Source of the DNA: an uncultured Bacteroidales bacterium
Lineage (GTDB): Bacteria > Bacteroidota > Bacteroidia > Bacteroidales > UBA932
Direction of reading: 5' to 3'
Assembly (NCBI GenBank): GCA_934702165.1
Contig: CAKUYG010000090.1
Coordinates: forward strand, 1 to 8,507
Length of the DNA: 8,507 nucleotides
Shown: one piece after another, positions 1-6,596 of the stretch
How the letters are laid out: every line of letters starts with the position of its first letter
Numbering within the stretch: the first letter of the stretch is position 1
Notes under the pieces: model-generated
The model's input: the letters and a program-made list of their open reading frames with translations, nothing else
What the model was told of the DNA's origin: nothing
Database searches by the model: none
Translations under genes and position numbers: made by a program

Positions 1-346
1 GGATAAACCTGAAAGCAAGAGACAGCTCCAGGTCGCGCGCGAGCTGCAGCGCGACCTGTCAGAGATCATCCGCGGGCGTGGGATGGCCGCATTCGGCGGC
101 TGCCTCGTGACGGTGAGTGAAGTGAGGGTCAGCCCTGACCTTAGCATTGCCAAGGTCTACGTCAGCGTTTTCCCTTCTGACAAGGCGGCTGATGTGATGA
201 GACGCCTCGAGGAGGAGAAGCGCTCTTTGAGGGGTGCTTTGGGGCGTGAGGTGGCCTCGCAGCTGCGTATCGTGCCGGAGATAAATTTCTATCTTGACAC
301 GACACTGGATTATGCCGAGCACATTGATGAACTTCTGAAGAAGTAG
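1..346 (+). CDS. rbfA: 30S ribosome-binding factor RbfA (start codon just outside the window)
   Basis: RbfA is a small KH-fold protein that binds the immature 30S subunit and helps 16S rRNA 5'-end maturation and late assembly. Reading in frame from base 2 gives 114 residues beginning DKPESKRQLQVARELQRDLS, the usual RbfA N-terminal helix (x-R-Q-x-x-V-A-x-x-L-x-x-x-L-S). The diagnostic core VTVSEVRVSPDLSIAKVYVSVFP follows, then the C-terminal part with IVPEINFYLDTTLDYAEHIDELL. An ATG at base 83 is internal and would lose the first helix. Base 1 is g, which fits the last base of an ATG just outside the window, so probably only two bases are missing. The stop is followed after three bases by the permease gene in the same frame, which suggests co-transcription. 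The identification is firm; the exact start is inferred. Confidence 0.93.
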   Translation, partial: DKPESKRQLQVARELQRDLSEIIRGRGMAAFGGCLVTVSEVRVSPDLSIAKVYVSVFPSDKAADVMRRLEEEKRSLRGALGREVASQLRIVPEINFYLDTTLDYAEHIDELLKK

Positions 347-349
347 CAT

Positions 350-1561
350 TTGGATGCGGGACTGTTCATAGCCTTCCGTTACCTGTTCGCCAAGAAGTCG
401 CACAATGTCATCAATGTGATTTCTGCGATCAGTGCTGCCGGCATAGCCGTCGGGACCGCCGCATTGATCCTTATCCTTTCGGTCTACAACGGGTTTGACG
501 GCATAATACGTGCGAACCTCTCGGACCTGTCCCCCGATCTGCTGGTCAGGTCCGAGGGGGCTTCTCTTTTTCCTGCGGATTCTTCAGTGTTCAGCTCTCT
601 GGAGTCTGACGGCCGAGTGAAGAGCGTGTCGCGTGTGCTGGAAGAGAATGTCTTCATCACATACGGGGACAAGCAGGGGATAGCCGCGGCAAAGGGCGTG
701 GACAGCGTATACGAGGAGGTCTCCCCTCTGTCCCGGCATATCACCGCCGGCAATTTCTCGTTGCACAAAGGGGAACTGGAATTGGTGTCGGTAGGGGCCG
801 GTCTGGCCTACGACATGGGTGTCAACCCACGTTTCCTAGAGCGCCTCGTGCTCCATTATCCGAAGAGTGCGGCTGTAAGTCCTTTACTCGGTCCGGCGTC
901 CGCGATGGGGAGCGAGAGCCTGGTCGTCGGGAGTCTGTTCAGCATAAGCTCCGCCGCTGACGCGTCTTTGATTGTGGTCCCGATAAGGGCCATGCGCCGT
1001 CTGCTCGGCAGGGGTGACGAGGATGTCGTGTCCGGGCTGGAACTGCGTGTTGAAGACGGTGTAGACATTTCGCGTCTGAGAAGCGAACTGGCTTCAGCCT
1101 TCGGACCCGGATTCAAGGTGGAGGACCGGTACATGCAGAACAGTTCCCTCTATAAGATGATGAAATATGAGAAGATGGCCATATTCACGATTCTGCTGTT
1201 CGTGGTCATCATCGTGGCGTTCAATGTCTTCGGCTCTCTCTCCATGCTGATTGTGGAGAAAGGAGATGATATCTCCATGCTCCGTGCCATGGGGGCGCGG
1301 GGGGCGTTTGTCCGCCGTGTTTTTCTCCTCGAAGGCTGGATGATATCTCTCTGCGGTCTGCTTGCGGGGCTTGTCTGCGGGGTGGGTCTTGCTCTGGTCC
1401 AGCAGTATTTCGGTATCATCAAGATGCCAGGAGGTTTTTTCATACAGGCTTACCCGGTTCAGCTGCAGCTGCAGGATGTACTGCTGACAGCTGTCGGGGT
1501 TGCGCTTATCGGATTTGCTGTCGCATTCATCTCGTCTTCAAAGCTGGAGCGTTCGGCTTAA
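350..1561 (+). CDS. LolC/LolE-type ABC transporter permease (FtsX family)
   Basis: A 403-residue inner-membrane permease. The layout is a short cytoplasmic N-terminus, TM1 (about 20-46, VINVISAISAAGIAVGTAAL), a large periplasmic domain (about 50-272) and three more helices (about 276-302, 326-352, 377-396) forming an FtsX domain. The segment VEKGDDISMLRAMGA (302-316) is the cytoplasmic coupling loop that contacts the ATPase in this family. LolC/E with LolD extract outer-membrane lipoproteins and hand them to LolA; length and layout fit, but other FtsX exporters look similar, and no ATPase gene is present here. The start must be TTG at 350: a stop lies six bases upstream in frame, and the next in-frame start would cut into TM1. 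The gene sits three bases after rbfA. Family is certain; the Lol role is inferred. Confidence 0.88.
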   Translation: MDAGLFIAFRYLFAKKSHNVINVISAISAAGIAVGTAALILILSVYNGFDGIIRANLSDLSPDLLVRSEGASLFPADSSVFSSLESDGRVKSVSRVLEENVFITYGDKQGIAAAKGVDSVYEEVSPLSRHITAGNFSLHKGELELVSVGAGLAYDMGVNPRFLERLVLHYPKSAAVSPLLGPASAMGSESLVVGSLFSISSAADASLIVVPIRAMRRLLGRGDEDVVSGLELRVEDGVDISRLRSELASAFGPGFKVEDRYMQNSSLYKMMKYEKMAIFTILLFVVIIVAFNVFGSLSMLIVEKGDDISMLRAMGARGAFVRRVFLLEGWMISLCGLLAGLVCGVGLALVQQYFGIIKMPGGFFIQAYPVQLQLQDVLLTAVGVALIGFAVAFISSSKLERSA

Positions 1562-1581
1562 GCGGAAAAACACTATATTTG
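1553..1581 (+). promoter_or_regulatory. candidate Bacteroidetes-type promoter upstream of the isomerase-like gene
   Basis: TATATTTG at 1574-1581 matches the Bacteroidetes -7 consensus TAnnTTTG at every fixed base. The -33 side is weak: the nearest candidate is TTCGG around 1552-1556, overlapping the end of the permease gene. Transcription would start near 1586-1590, leaving a leader of about 6-10 bases before the ATG at 1596. It lies in the 34-base gap that is the widest spacing in the plus-strand gene run. It could drive the downstream genes independently of rbfA. The match may be chance in an A/T-rich spacer. Confidence 0.4.
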
Positions 1582-1595
1582 CACTTTGTCCGGAA

Positions 1596-2585
1596 ATGGA
1601 AGAAAAGAAGTTATATCCTCTGAAGTTCTGCGTCCTGCAGGATGATTATTCGTGGGGCTCGGAAGAGTTCCTGCTTGCCGACCTCGGCTATCGCGACTCA
1701 CTGGTGCGCAGCGGCTGGCTGGCCGGCAACAGCATAGGTGAGCTGATGGACACATACATCGACCGTATTCCCGGTGAAAAGGTATATGACTTCTATGGAC
1801 GGCAGTTTCCGCTTACGGCCAGAAGGCTGAAGGTAAAGGGACGCATGCCGCTGCGTGTCAGCCCGGGGGACGAGGTTGCTGGACAGAGATATGATCTTCT
1901 GGGCAAGGAAAAGCTGTGGTACGTGCTGCGGGCAGGCAAGGACGCGAGGATAGCCGCCGGTTTCCGCAGGGACTGCGACGCATCGGAGTTCTACTCCGCG
2001 TGCGGGGACGGGAGCGTTGAGAATCTTCTCAACCTTGTGGCCCCTTATGCCGGACAGAGCCTGCTGATACCTTCCGGCACGCCTCACGCCGCATTCGGGG
2101 ATGTCGAGATCATGGAGATAGGGGAGTCTTCCCCGCTTGACTTCTGCCTCTGCGGATGGGGTGAAGAGGTCTCAGGGGAGGAGTTCGACACCTCGCTGAC
2201 CATCACTGACGCCTTGGATTTCATCACGTATACCAGGTTCTCTACTGTGCATCCTTCCGGTGACAGGCTTGCCTGCTTGCCGCAGTTCATAATTGACAGG
2301 ATGTCCCTGCCGGAGGCGGTCCGGGTCCGCAGCGGGGAGGATAATCCGTTCACTCTATGCTATTGTGTGGACGGCGCTTTCTTTGTGCAGACGCTTGGCG
2401 GCGGGCAGAAGGCTGATTATCATGTGGAGAAAGGGGAGCTCCTGCTTGTGCCAGCCGAATGCGAGGATTTCGCCATGGTGCCGGAAGACAGGGACACCGT
2501 GCTTCTCTGCAGCACAGTAGACCGTGTGGAGCCGGACAGGTACATAAACCCTGATGTGGAAGCGAAGCTTCCTGAAGATGAATAA
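1596..2585 (+). CDS. type I phosphomannose isomerase-like cupin protein with a degenerate active site
   Basis: A 329-residue relative of mannose-6-phosphate isomerase (ManA), the zinc enzyme interconverting mannose-6-P and fructose-6-P. Family landmarks are YPLKF at 7-11, FPLTARRL at 71-78, LRVSPGDE at 86-93, GKEKLWYVL at 103-111, LLIPSGTPHAAF at 157-168, and a second cupin (about 230-310) ending KGELLLVPAECE. Several functional positions differ from the family. QVHPDD is RVSPGD, so the metal histidine is Ser89. GKTExWY is GKEKLWY, so the metal glutamate is Lys106. The TYR arginine region reads DFCLC. Only His164 of the metal set remains obvious. It may be a pseudoenzyme, a sugar-binding protein or an enzyme with altered chemistry. 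The start is ATG 1596, because the longer in-frame reading from 1500 runs through the permease gene and adds unrelated residues. DJ-1 follows after three bases. Confidence 0.8.
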   Translation: MEEKKLYPLKFCVLQDDYSWGSEEFLLADLGYRDSLVRSGWLAGNSIGELMDTYIDRIPGEKVYDFYGRQFPLTARRLKVKGRMPLRVSPGDEVAGQRYDLLGKEKLWYVLRAGKDARIAAGFRRDCDASEFYSACGDGSVENLLNLVAPYAGQSLLIPSGTPHAAFGDVEIMEIGESSPLDFCLCGWGEEVSGEEFDTSLTITDALDFITYTRFSTVHPSGDRLACLPQFIIDRMSLPEAVRVRSGEDNPFTLCYCVDGAFFVQTLGGGQKADYHVEKGELLLVPAECEDFAMVPEDRDTVLLCSTVDRVEPDRYINPDVEAKLPEDE

Positions 2586-2588
2586 AAT

Positions 2589-3161
2589 ATGAAAGGTGTA
2601 AAAATATTTCTCGCGGACGGGTTCGAGGACATAGAAGCCCTTGCCGTCTGTGACATACTCCGCCGCGGCGGAGTTGAGGTAAAACTTATCTCCGTAGGGG
2701 ATTCCGCCCGTGTGAGGTCATCCCACGGGGTGGAAGTGACCCCAGACGGGCATCTCGGTGATGTGGACCGCTCTACGGAAGGCACATGTGCCGACGATGT
2801 CATGATTTTCCCGGGCGGTATGCCTGGATCCTCGACTCTCGCTTCCTGTGCGGTGCTGACTGATATGATGAAGGCGCATTATGAGGCCGGCGGAACTGTC
2901 GCTGCGATATGTGCTGCCCCCGGGCTTGTGCTCAGCCGGCTGGACGGATTGCAGGGGGTGAAATTCACGTGTTTCGACGGATTCGAAGACAGGCTCCAGG
3001 CCAAGGGCGCGGAGTTCACACCGGTGCCTTATGTGGTCTGCGGACGCATCATCACCGGGCGCTCTGCAGGACACGCTCCCGCTTTCGGGCTTGCCATACT
3101 GGAATATCTGCGTGGTGAGAAGGTGGCCTCCGAGGTCCGCCACGCTCTTTACCTCGATTGA
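2589..3161 (+). CDS. DJ-1/PfpI family protein (YajL-like)
   Basis: A 190-residue cytoplasmic flavodoxin-like protein of the DJ-1/YajL clade. The conserved acidic residue is in GFEDIEA (Glu16), the reactive cysteine is Cys108 in the nucleophile elbow AAICAAPG, and FPGGMPG lies at 74-80. The YajL-like segment TCFDGFEDRL is at 127-136 and the C-terminal GRSAGHAPAFGLAILEYL is near 157-174. Length matches the family (about 180-190). Family members have been described as oxidative-stress proteins, chaperones, or glyoxalase/deglycase-type enzymes; the sequence does not decide between these. Its stop codon lies two bases before the ATG of the S4 protein gene, and it starts three bases after the isomerase-like gene, so it is surely co-transcribed. 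Being next to a stress-type ribosome-associated protein fits a protein-quality-control role, but that is only context. Confidence 0.92.
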   Translation: MKGVKIFLADGFEDIEALAVCDILRRGGVEVKLISVGDSARVRSSHGVEVTPDGHLGDVDRSTEGTCADDVMIFPGGMPGSSTLASCAVLTDMMKAHYEAGGTVAAICAAPGLVLSRLDGLQGVKFTCFDGFEDRLQAKGAEFTPVPYVVCGRIITGRSAGHAPAFGLAILEYLRGEKVASEVRHALYLD

Positions 3162-3163
3162 TC

Positions 3164-3547
3164 ATGGAGAGCGTCAGGCTTGACAAATACCTGTGGGCCA
3201 TCCGTGTCTTCAAGACCAGGAGCGATGCCACGGAAGCATGCAACGGCAACAAGGTGCGCCTGTCCGGTGTGCCGGCAAAGCCGTCCAAGCCGGTCAAGCC
3301 GGGAGATACTATAGAAGTTCGCAAGGGTTCAGCCCTGTTCACCTACAAGGTGCTGCAGCTCACGGAGTCGCGCATGGGGGCCGCATTGGTCCCTCAGTAT
3401 GCGGAAAACCTCACTCCTGATTCTGAACTTGAGAAGCTTCACGCCCCGAAGGAGACCATCGTGCTCCAGAGGGACAGGGGTGCCGGACGTCCCACCAAAA
3501 AGGACAGGCGCCAATTGGATGAACTTATGGACAATTTGGACTATTAA
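3164..3547 (+). CDS. hslR: Hsp15-type S4 RNA-binding protein
   Basis: A 127-residue basic protein opening with the hallmark VRLDKYLWAIRVFKTRS (4-20), the start of an S4 RNA-binding domain covering about residues 4-62 (also GVPAKPSKPVKPGDTI). The tail (103-116, RDRGAGRPTKKDRR) is strongly basic. Hsp15/HslR and the related RqcP bind 50S subunits carrying stalled peptidyl-tRNA and help rescue or tail the nascent chain. ATG 3164 is preferred because it gives the usual short N-terminus. A TTG at 3158, overlapping the DJ-1 stop, would add only two residues and cannot be excluded. The 21-base gap to glmS contains no terminator-like hairpin. Family assignment is strong; the symbol follows the E. coli homologue. 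Confidence 0.88.
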   Translation: MESVRLDKYLWAIRVFKTRSDATEACNGNKVRLSGVPAKPSKPVKPGDTIEVRKGSALFTYKVLQLTESRMGAALVPQYAENLTPDSELEKLHAPKETIVLQRDRGAGRPTKKDRRQLDELMDNLDY

Positions 3548-3568
3548 CGAAAAACAGACTTTCAGACT

Positions 3569-5413
3569 ATGTGTGGAATTGTAGGATACGTGGGAGGCAG
3601 ACAGGCTTACCCGATACTTATCAAAGGCTTGACCAGACTTGAATACAGGGGCTACGACAGTGCCGGGGTAGCTCTTATCAACGATGACGGCAATCTGGTC
3701 ATATACAAGACGAAAGGCAAGGTCAAAGACCTTGAGAGAGTGGCTTCCGGCAAGGATGTCAGCGGCAACATCGGGATCGCGCATACCCGTTGGGCCACCC
3801 ACGGCGAGCCGAGCGATGCCAATGCCCATCCGCATTATTCAGAGAACCACAACCTTGCCATAATCCACAATGGCATCATCGAGAATTACCTCTCTTTGAG
3901 GACGGAACTTGAAAGGAAAGGCTACCACTTCGTAAGCCAGACCGACACTGAAGTGGTCATCCAGCTTGTGCAGTATATGATGGACTCTCACGGTATAAGT
4001 GTGGAGGAGGCCGTTCCGCTGGCTTTGCGCAATGTTGTAGGCGCTTATGCGATAGTCATAGTCAACAAGAACGAACCTGACAGGATGATAGCGGCCCGCA
4101 AGGGCAGCCCTCTTGTGATAGGAGTCGGAGAGGACGAGTATTTTGTGGGTTCGGACGCTTCCCCTATAATCGAGTTCACCAACAAGGTGGTTTACCTCGA
4201 CGAGGGGCAGATCGCGTATATCCAGCGTGGCAAGGATTTGCGCATCACGGATCTCAAGAGTGTGGAGCAGACACCGGTCGTGCGCGAACTCGAGATGAGC
4301 CTCAGCGAGATAGAGAAGGGCGGATATCCGCATTTCATGCTTAAGGAGATCTTCGAGCAGCCGCGCACCCTGCGCGCTTCTATGCAGGGCAGGCTTCATC
4401 CTGATCTCGGTACGGTCAAACTCTCCGGCATCATAGACAACCGCGAGCGCATCCTCGGGGCGAAGCGATTCGTGATCTGTGCCTGCGGCACCTCATGGCA
4501 TGCAGGGCTCATCGGAAAATACATCATTGAAGAGCTTACCCGCATCCCGGTGGATGTGGAATACGCCTCCGAGTTCCGCTACCGCAAACCGGTGATTTTC
4601 CCTACGGATGTCGTCATCGCCATATCGCAGTCAGGGGAGACTGCCGACACTCTCGCCGCCATCAAGCTTGCCAGGGAGTCCGGGGCCTTCCTCTTCGGCA
4701 TCTGCAATGTGGTCGGATCATCCATCGCGCGGGAGACGGACACCGGTTGCTACACGCATATCGGACCTGAGATCGGAGTGGCGTCCACCAAGGCTTTTAC
4801 GGCCCAGGTGACAACGCTTTTCCTCATCGCGCTCAGCATCGCAGAGCAGCTCGGCACCGTCTCCGACGAGAGGCGCGCACAGCTGGTCAACGAGCTTCAG
4901 ACCATCCCGGACAAGATTTCCAAGATCCTAGAACACGACTCCGAGATAGCCGAGCTTGCCAAGGTTTTCACTTATGTCCGCAACTTCCTGTATCTTGGAA
5001 GAGGATATAACTATCCTGTGGCTCTTGAGGGAGCGCTCAAACTCAAGGAAATCTCCTACATCCACGCTGAGGGCTATCCTGCAGCAGAGATGAAGCATGG
5101 CCCTATCGCCCTCATCGATGAAGAGATGCCGGTGGTGGTGATCGCACCGAAGCGTGGCCACTACGACAAGATACTCAGCAATATCCAGGAGATCAAGGCC
5201 CGCAAGGGGAAGATCATCAGCATCGTCACGGAAGGGGACAAAGATGTGAGCAGCATTTCGGACTGGTGCTTTGAGATACCGGACACGGAGGAGTGTTTCG
5301 TGCCGATACTCTCGGTCGTCCCTCTCCAGCTGCTCGCATATCATATAGCCATAGCCAAGGGACGTGATGTGGATCAGCCACGCAACCTTGCCAAGTCGGT
5401 GACAGTAGAATAA
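3569..5413 (+). CDS. glmS: glutamine--fructose-6-phosphate aminotransferase (isomerizing)
   Basis: Converts fructose-6-P and glutamine to glucosamine-6-P and glutamate, the entry step to UDP-GlcNAc for peptidoglycan and LPS. All 614 residues are present. The start is fixed by the N-terminal [10 protein letters not shown], whose Cys2 becomes the glutaminase nucleophile after methionine removal. The glutaminase domain (1 to about 235) carries RGYDSAG (27-33), AHTRWATHG (71-79) and HNGIIENY (100-107). Two SIS isomerase domains follow, with SQSGET at 353-358 and STKAF at 406-410. [12 protein letters not shown] at 501-512 contains the catalytic Glu and His. The C-terminal [13 protein letters not shown] is the usual closing tail. 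I see no glmS-ribozyme-like leader, since only 21 bases separate it from hslR, so it is presumably expressed from the operon. tpiA follows after 28 bases. Confidence 0.98.
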   Translation: MCGIVGYVGGRQAYPILIKGLTRLEYRGYDSAGVALINDDGNLVIYKTKGKVKDLERVASGKDVSGNIGIAHTRWATHGEPSDANAHPHYSENHNLAIIHNGIIENYLSLRTELERKGYHFVSQTDTEVVIQLVQYMMDSHGISVEEAVPLALRNVVGAYAIVIVNKNEPDRMIAARKGSPLVIGVGEDEYFVGSDASPIIEFTNKVVYLDEGQIAYIQRGKDLRITDLKSVEQTPVVRELEMSLSEIEKGGYPHFMLKEIFEQPRTLRASMQGRLHPDLGTVKLSGIIDNRERILGAKRFVICACGTSWHAGLIGKYIIEELTRIPVDVEYASEFRYRKPVIFPTDVVIAISQSGETADTLAAIKLARESGAFLFGICNVVGSSIARETDTGCYTHIGPEIGVASTKAFTAQVTTLFLIALSIAEQLGTVSDERRAQLVNELQTIPDKISKILEHDSEIAELAKVFTYVRNFLYLGRGYNYPVALEGALKLKEISYIHAEGYPAAEMKHGPIALIDEEMPVVVIAPKRGHYDKILSNIQEIKARKGKIISIVTEGDKDVSSISDWCFEIPDTEECFVPILSVVPLQLLAYHIAIAKGRDVDQPRNLAKSVTVE

Positions 5414-5441
5414 TCAACTTAGTTTAACACTTATATTTATT

Positions 5442-6197
5442 ATGAGAAAGAAGATTGTAGCAGGCAACTGGAAGATGAACACCATCAAGCCTGAAGGAGT
5501 TGAACTTGCGAAGGCGGTTGCTGAGAAGTCGGCTGCCGTGCCGGAGAATGTCGGCCTCATCGTGGCCCCTCCTTTTACTCACCTCTGCGCAGTTGGCAAG
5601 GCACTCGCAGGTTCCCGCGTGGAGCTTTCTGCCCAGAACTGTGCTGATCATGTAAAGGGTGCATATACCGGAGAGGTGTCTGCCGATATGGTCAAGGCCG
5701 TAGGTTGCCAGTGGACCATCCTCGGACATTCCGAGCGCCGTCAGTACTACGGGGAGACGGACGAGAAGCTTGTCGTGAAGGTGAAGCTTGCTCTTGAGGC
5801 CGGACTCGGCGTCATCCTCTGCGTAGGTGAGAACCTTGAGGAGAGAGAGGCAGGGAAGCACTTCGACGTGTGCTCCGCACAGATAAAGAATGTCCTCTAC
5901 AATTTCACTGCGGAGGATATGAAGAAAGTCATTGTAGCGTATGAGCCTGTATGGGCTATCGGCACCGGAAAGACCGCTACTGCAGAGCAGGCCGAGGAGA
6001 TCCATGCACATATCCGCAGGGTGCTCGCTGAGAAGTTCGGGGAGGCTGTAGCCGAGGACACCACCATTCTCTACGGCGGGTCCTGCAAGCCTTCAAACGC
6101 AAAAGAACTCTTCGCTCAGAAGGATATCGATGGTGGTCTTATCGGAGGTGCAGCCCTCAAGGCTGATGACTTTATCCAGATAGCCCTCTCATTCTAA
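5442..6197 (+). CDS. tpiA: triosephosphate isomerase
   Basis: Interconverts dihydroxyacetone phosphate and glyceraldehyde-3-P in glycolysis. The protein is full length at 251 residues. It has the N-terminal GNWKMN (8-13, catalytic Lys11), ILGHSERR (93-100, catalytic His96), [15 protein letters not shown] (166-180, catalytic Glu168 and the flexible loop 6) and the phosphate-binding [10 protein letters not shown] (211-220) and GGLIGGAAL (231-239). No essential residue is missing. It is preceded by a 28-base A/T-rich leader after glmS with no hairpin, so it is likely the last gene of the plus-strand operon. Its final three codons overlap the end of the convergent lipoprotein gene by nine bases, and its apparent terminator lies further on, inside that gene. 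Confidence 0.98.
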   Translation: MRKKIVAGNWKMNTIKPEGVELAKAVAEKSAAVPENVGLIVAPPFTHLCAVGKALAGSRVELSAQNCADHVKGAYTGEVSADMVKAVGCQWTILGHSERRQYYGETDEKLVVKVKLALEAGLGVILCVGENLEEREAGKHFDVCSAQIKNVLYNFTAEDMKKVIVAYEPVWAIGTGKTATAEQAEEIHAHIRRVLAEKFGEAVAEDTTILYGGSCKPSNAKELFAQKDIDGGLIGGAALKADDFIQIALSF

Positions 6198-6596
6198 GAC
6201 GGAGATGCTCACGCCTATACGGCCTGAGCTGCTCCACAGCCACAGTTTCTCACCCTCGGTCCTGATGACCTCGAGGGTGAGATTTTTTCTTGTCAGGATG
6301 TCCGTCTCCGTGGTCCATGTGAGGTCCGCCTTGACTGTCTCCCCCTCGTATGCAGGTGTGCAGTCCATCCTCACTATGAAGAAGTCGGACATGTTGTCAG
6401 TGTATGCGCGGAACTCGCTCCTGGTTCTGTTGTATGACATCTGGCAGGTGAGCGGGTCGTAGCGGAACGGCACATCACGTCCCACCTGGATGAGCAGATC
6501 CTCTGTCTGGGAGAACGCCCGCATATATTTCTCCGGTGTGCAGCCATGCAGAGTAAGCGTCAGGACTGCGATTATCACTGCAATGTGCTTTCTCAT
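6189..6596 (-). CDS. small putative lipoprotein of unknown function
   Basis: A 135-residue protein I do not recognise. The N-terminus [20 protein letters not shown] is a lipoprotein signal: two basic residues, a hydrophobic run and a lipobox-like LHGC giving Cys19 as the lipidated residue. His at -2 is unusual, but Leu at -3 and Gly at -1 fit. The rest has alternating hydrophobic/polar stretches (FFIVRMDC at 72-79, [18 protein letters not shown]) suggesting a beta-rich domain, with no known catalytic motif. The start at 6596 overlaps the metalloprotease stop as ATGA, so translational coupling is likely and the two probably act together at the cell surface or periplasm. A longer in-frame reading to 6728 would run through protease codons and is rejected. 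The last nine bases overlap the end of tpiA. Confidence 0.72.
   Translation of the reverse strand: MRKHIAVIIAVLTLTLHGCTPEKYMRAFSQTEDLLIQVGRDVPFRYDPLTCQMSYNRTRSEFRAYTDNMSDFFIVRMDCTPAYEGETVKADLTWTTETDILTRKNLTLEVIRTEGEKLWLWSSSGRIGVSISVLE
6248..6290 (+). terminator. intrinsic terminator of the tpiA operon, inside the opposite-strand lipoprotein gene
   Basis: Arms 6248-6258 (TCTCACCCTCG) and 6272-6282 (CGAGGGTGAGA) form an uninterrupted 11-bp stem around a 13-base loop, which may itself pair GTC with GAC. TTTTTTCTT follows at 6283-6291. The T-tract is only on the plus-strand side, so the signal serves transcription coming out of tpiA, whose stop is 50 bases upstream. On the minus strand the same bases encode residues about 103-117 of the lipoprotein. 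Confidence 0.85.

Noticed and set aside
1459..1477. Short CAGCTG/CTGCAG repeat near the end of the permease gene
   Set aside because: Explained by the QLQLQ residues; too short to be a meaningful DNA repeat.
1500..1595. In-frame N-terminal extension of the isomerase-like gene
   Set aside because: It overlaps the permease C-terminus in another frame and adds residues unlike the family, whereas ATG 1596 gives the normal YPLKF start.
3548..3568. glmS ribozyme or riboswitch upstream of glmS
   Set aside because: Only 21 bases lie between hslR and glmS, far too few, and upstream DNA is coding.
3839..4399. Minus-strand open frame of 186 codons opposite glmS
   Set aside because: Shadow of glmS, His/Leu-rich with no motif; glmS coding is certain.
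5414..5441. TATATTTA before tpiA as a separate promoter
   Set aside because: One mismatch to TAnnTTTG, no -33 element at the right distance, and it is so close to the ATG that no leader would remain; treated as an A/T-rich translation leader.
5424..6011. Minus-strand open frame of 195 codons opposite tpiA
   Set aside because: Shadow of the tpiA frame in GC-rich DNA; tpiA is unambiguous, and the shadow has no recognisable domain.
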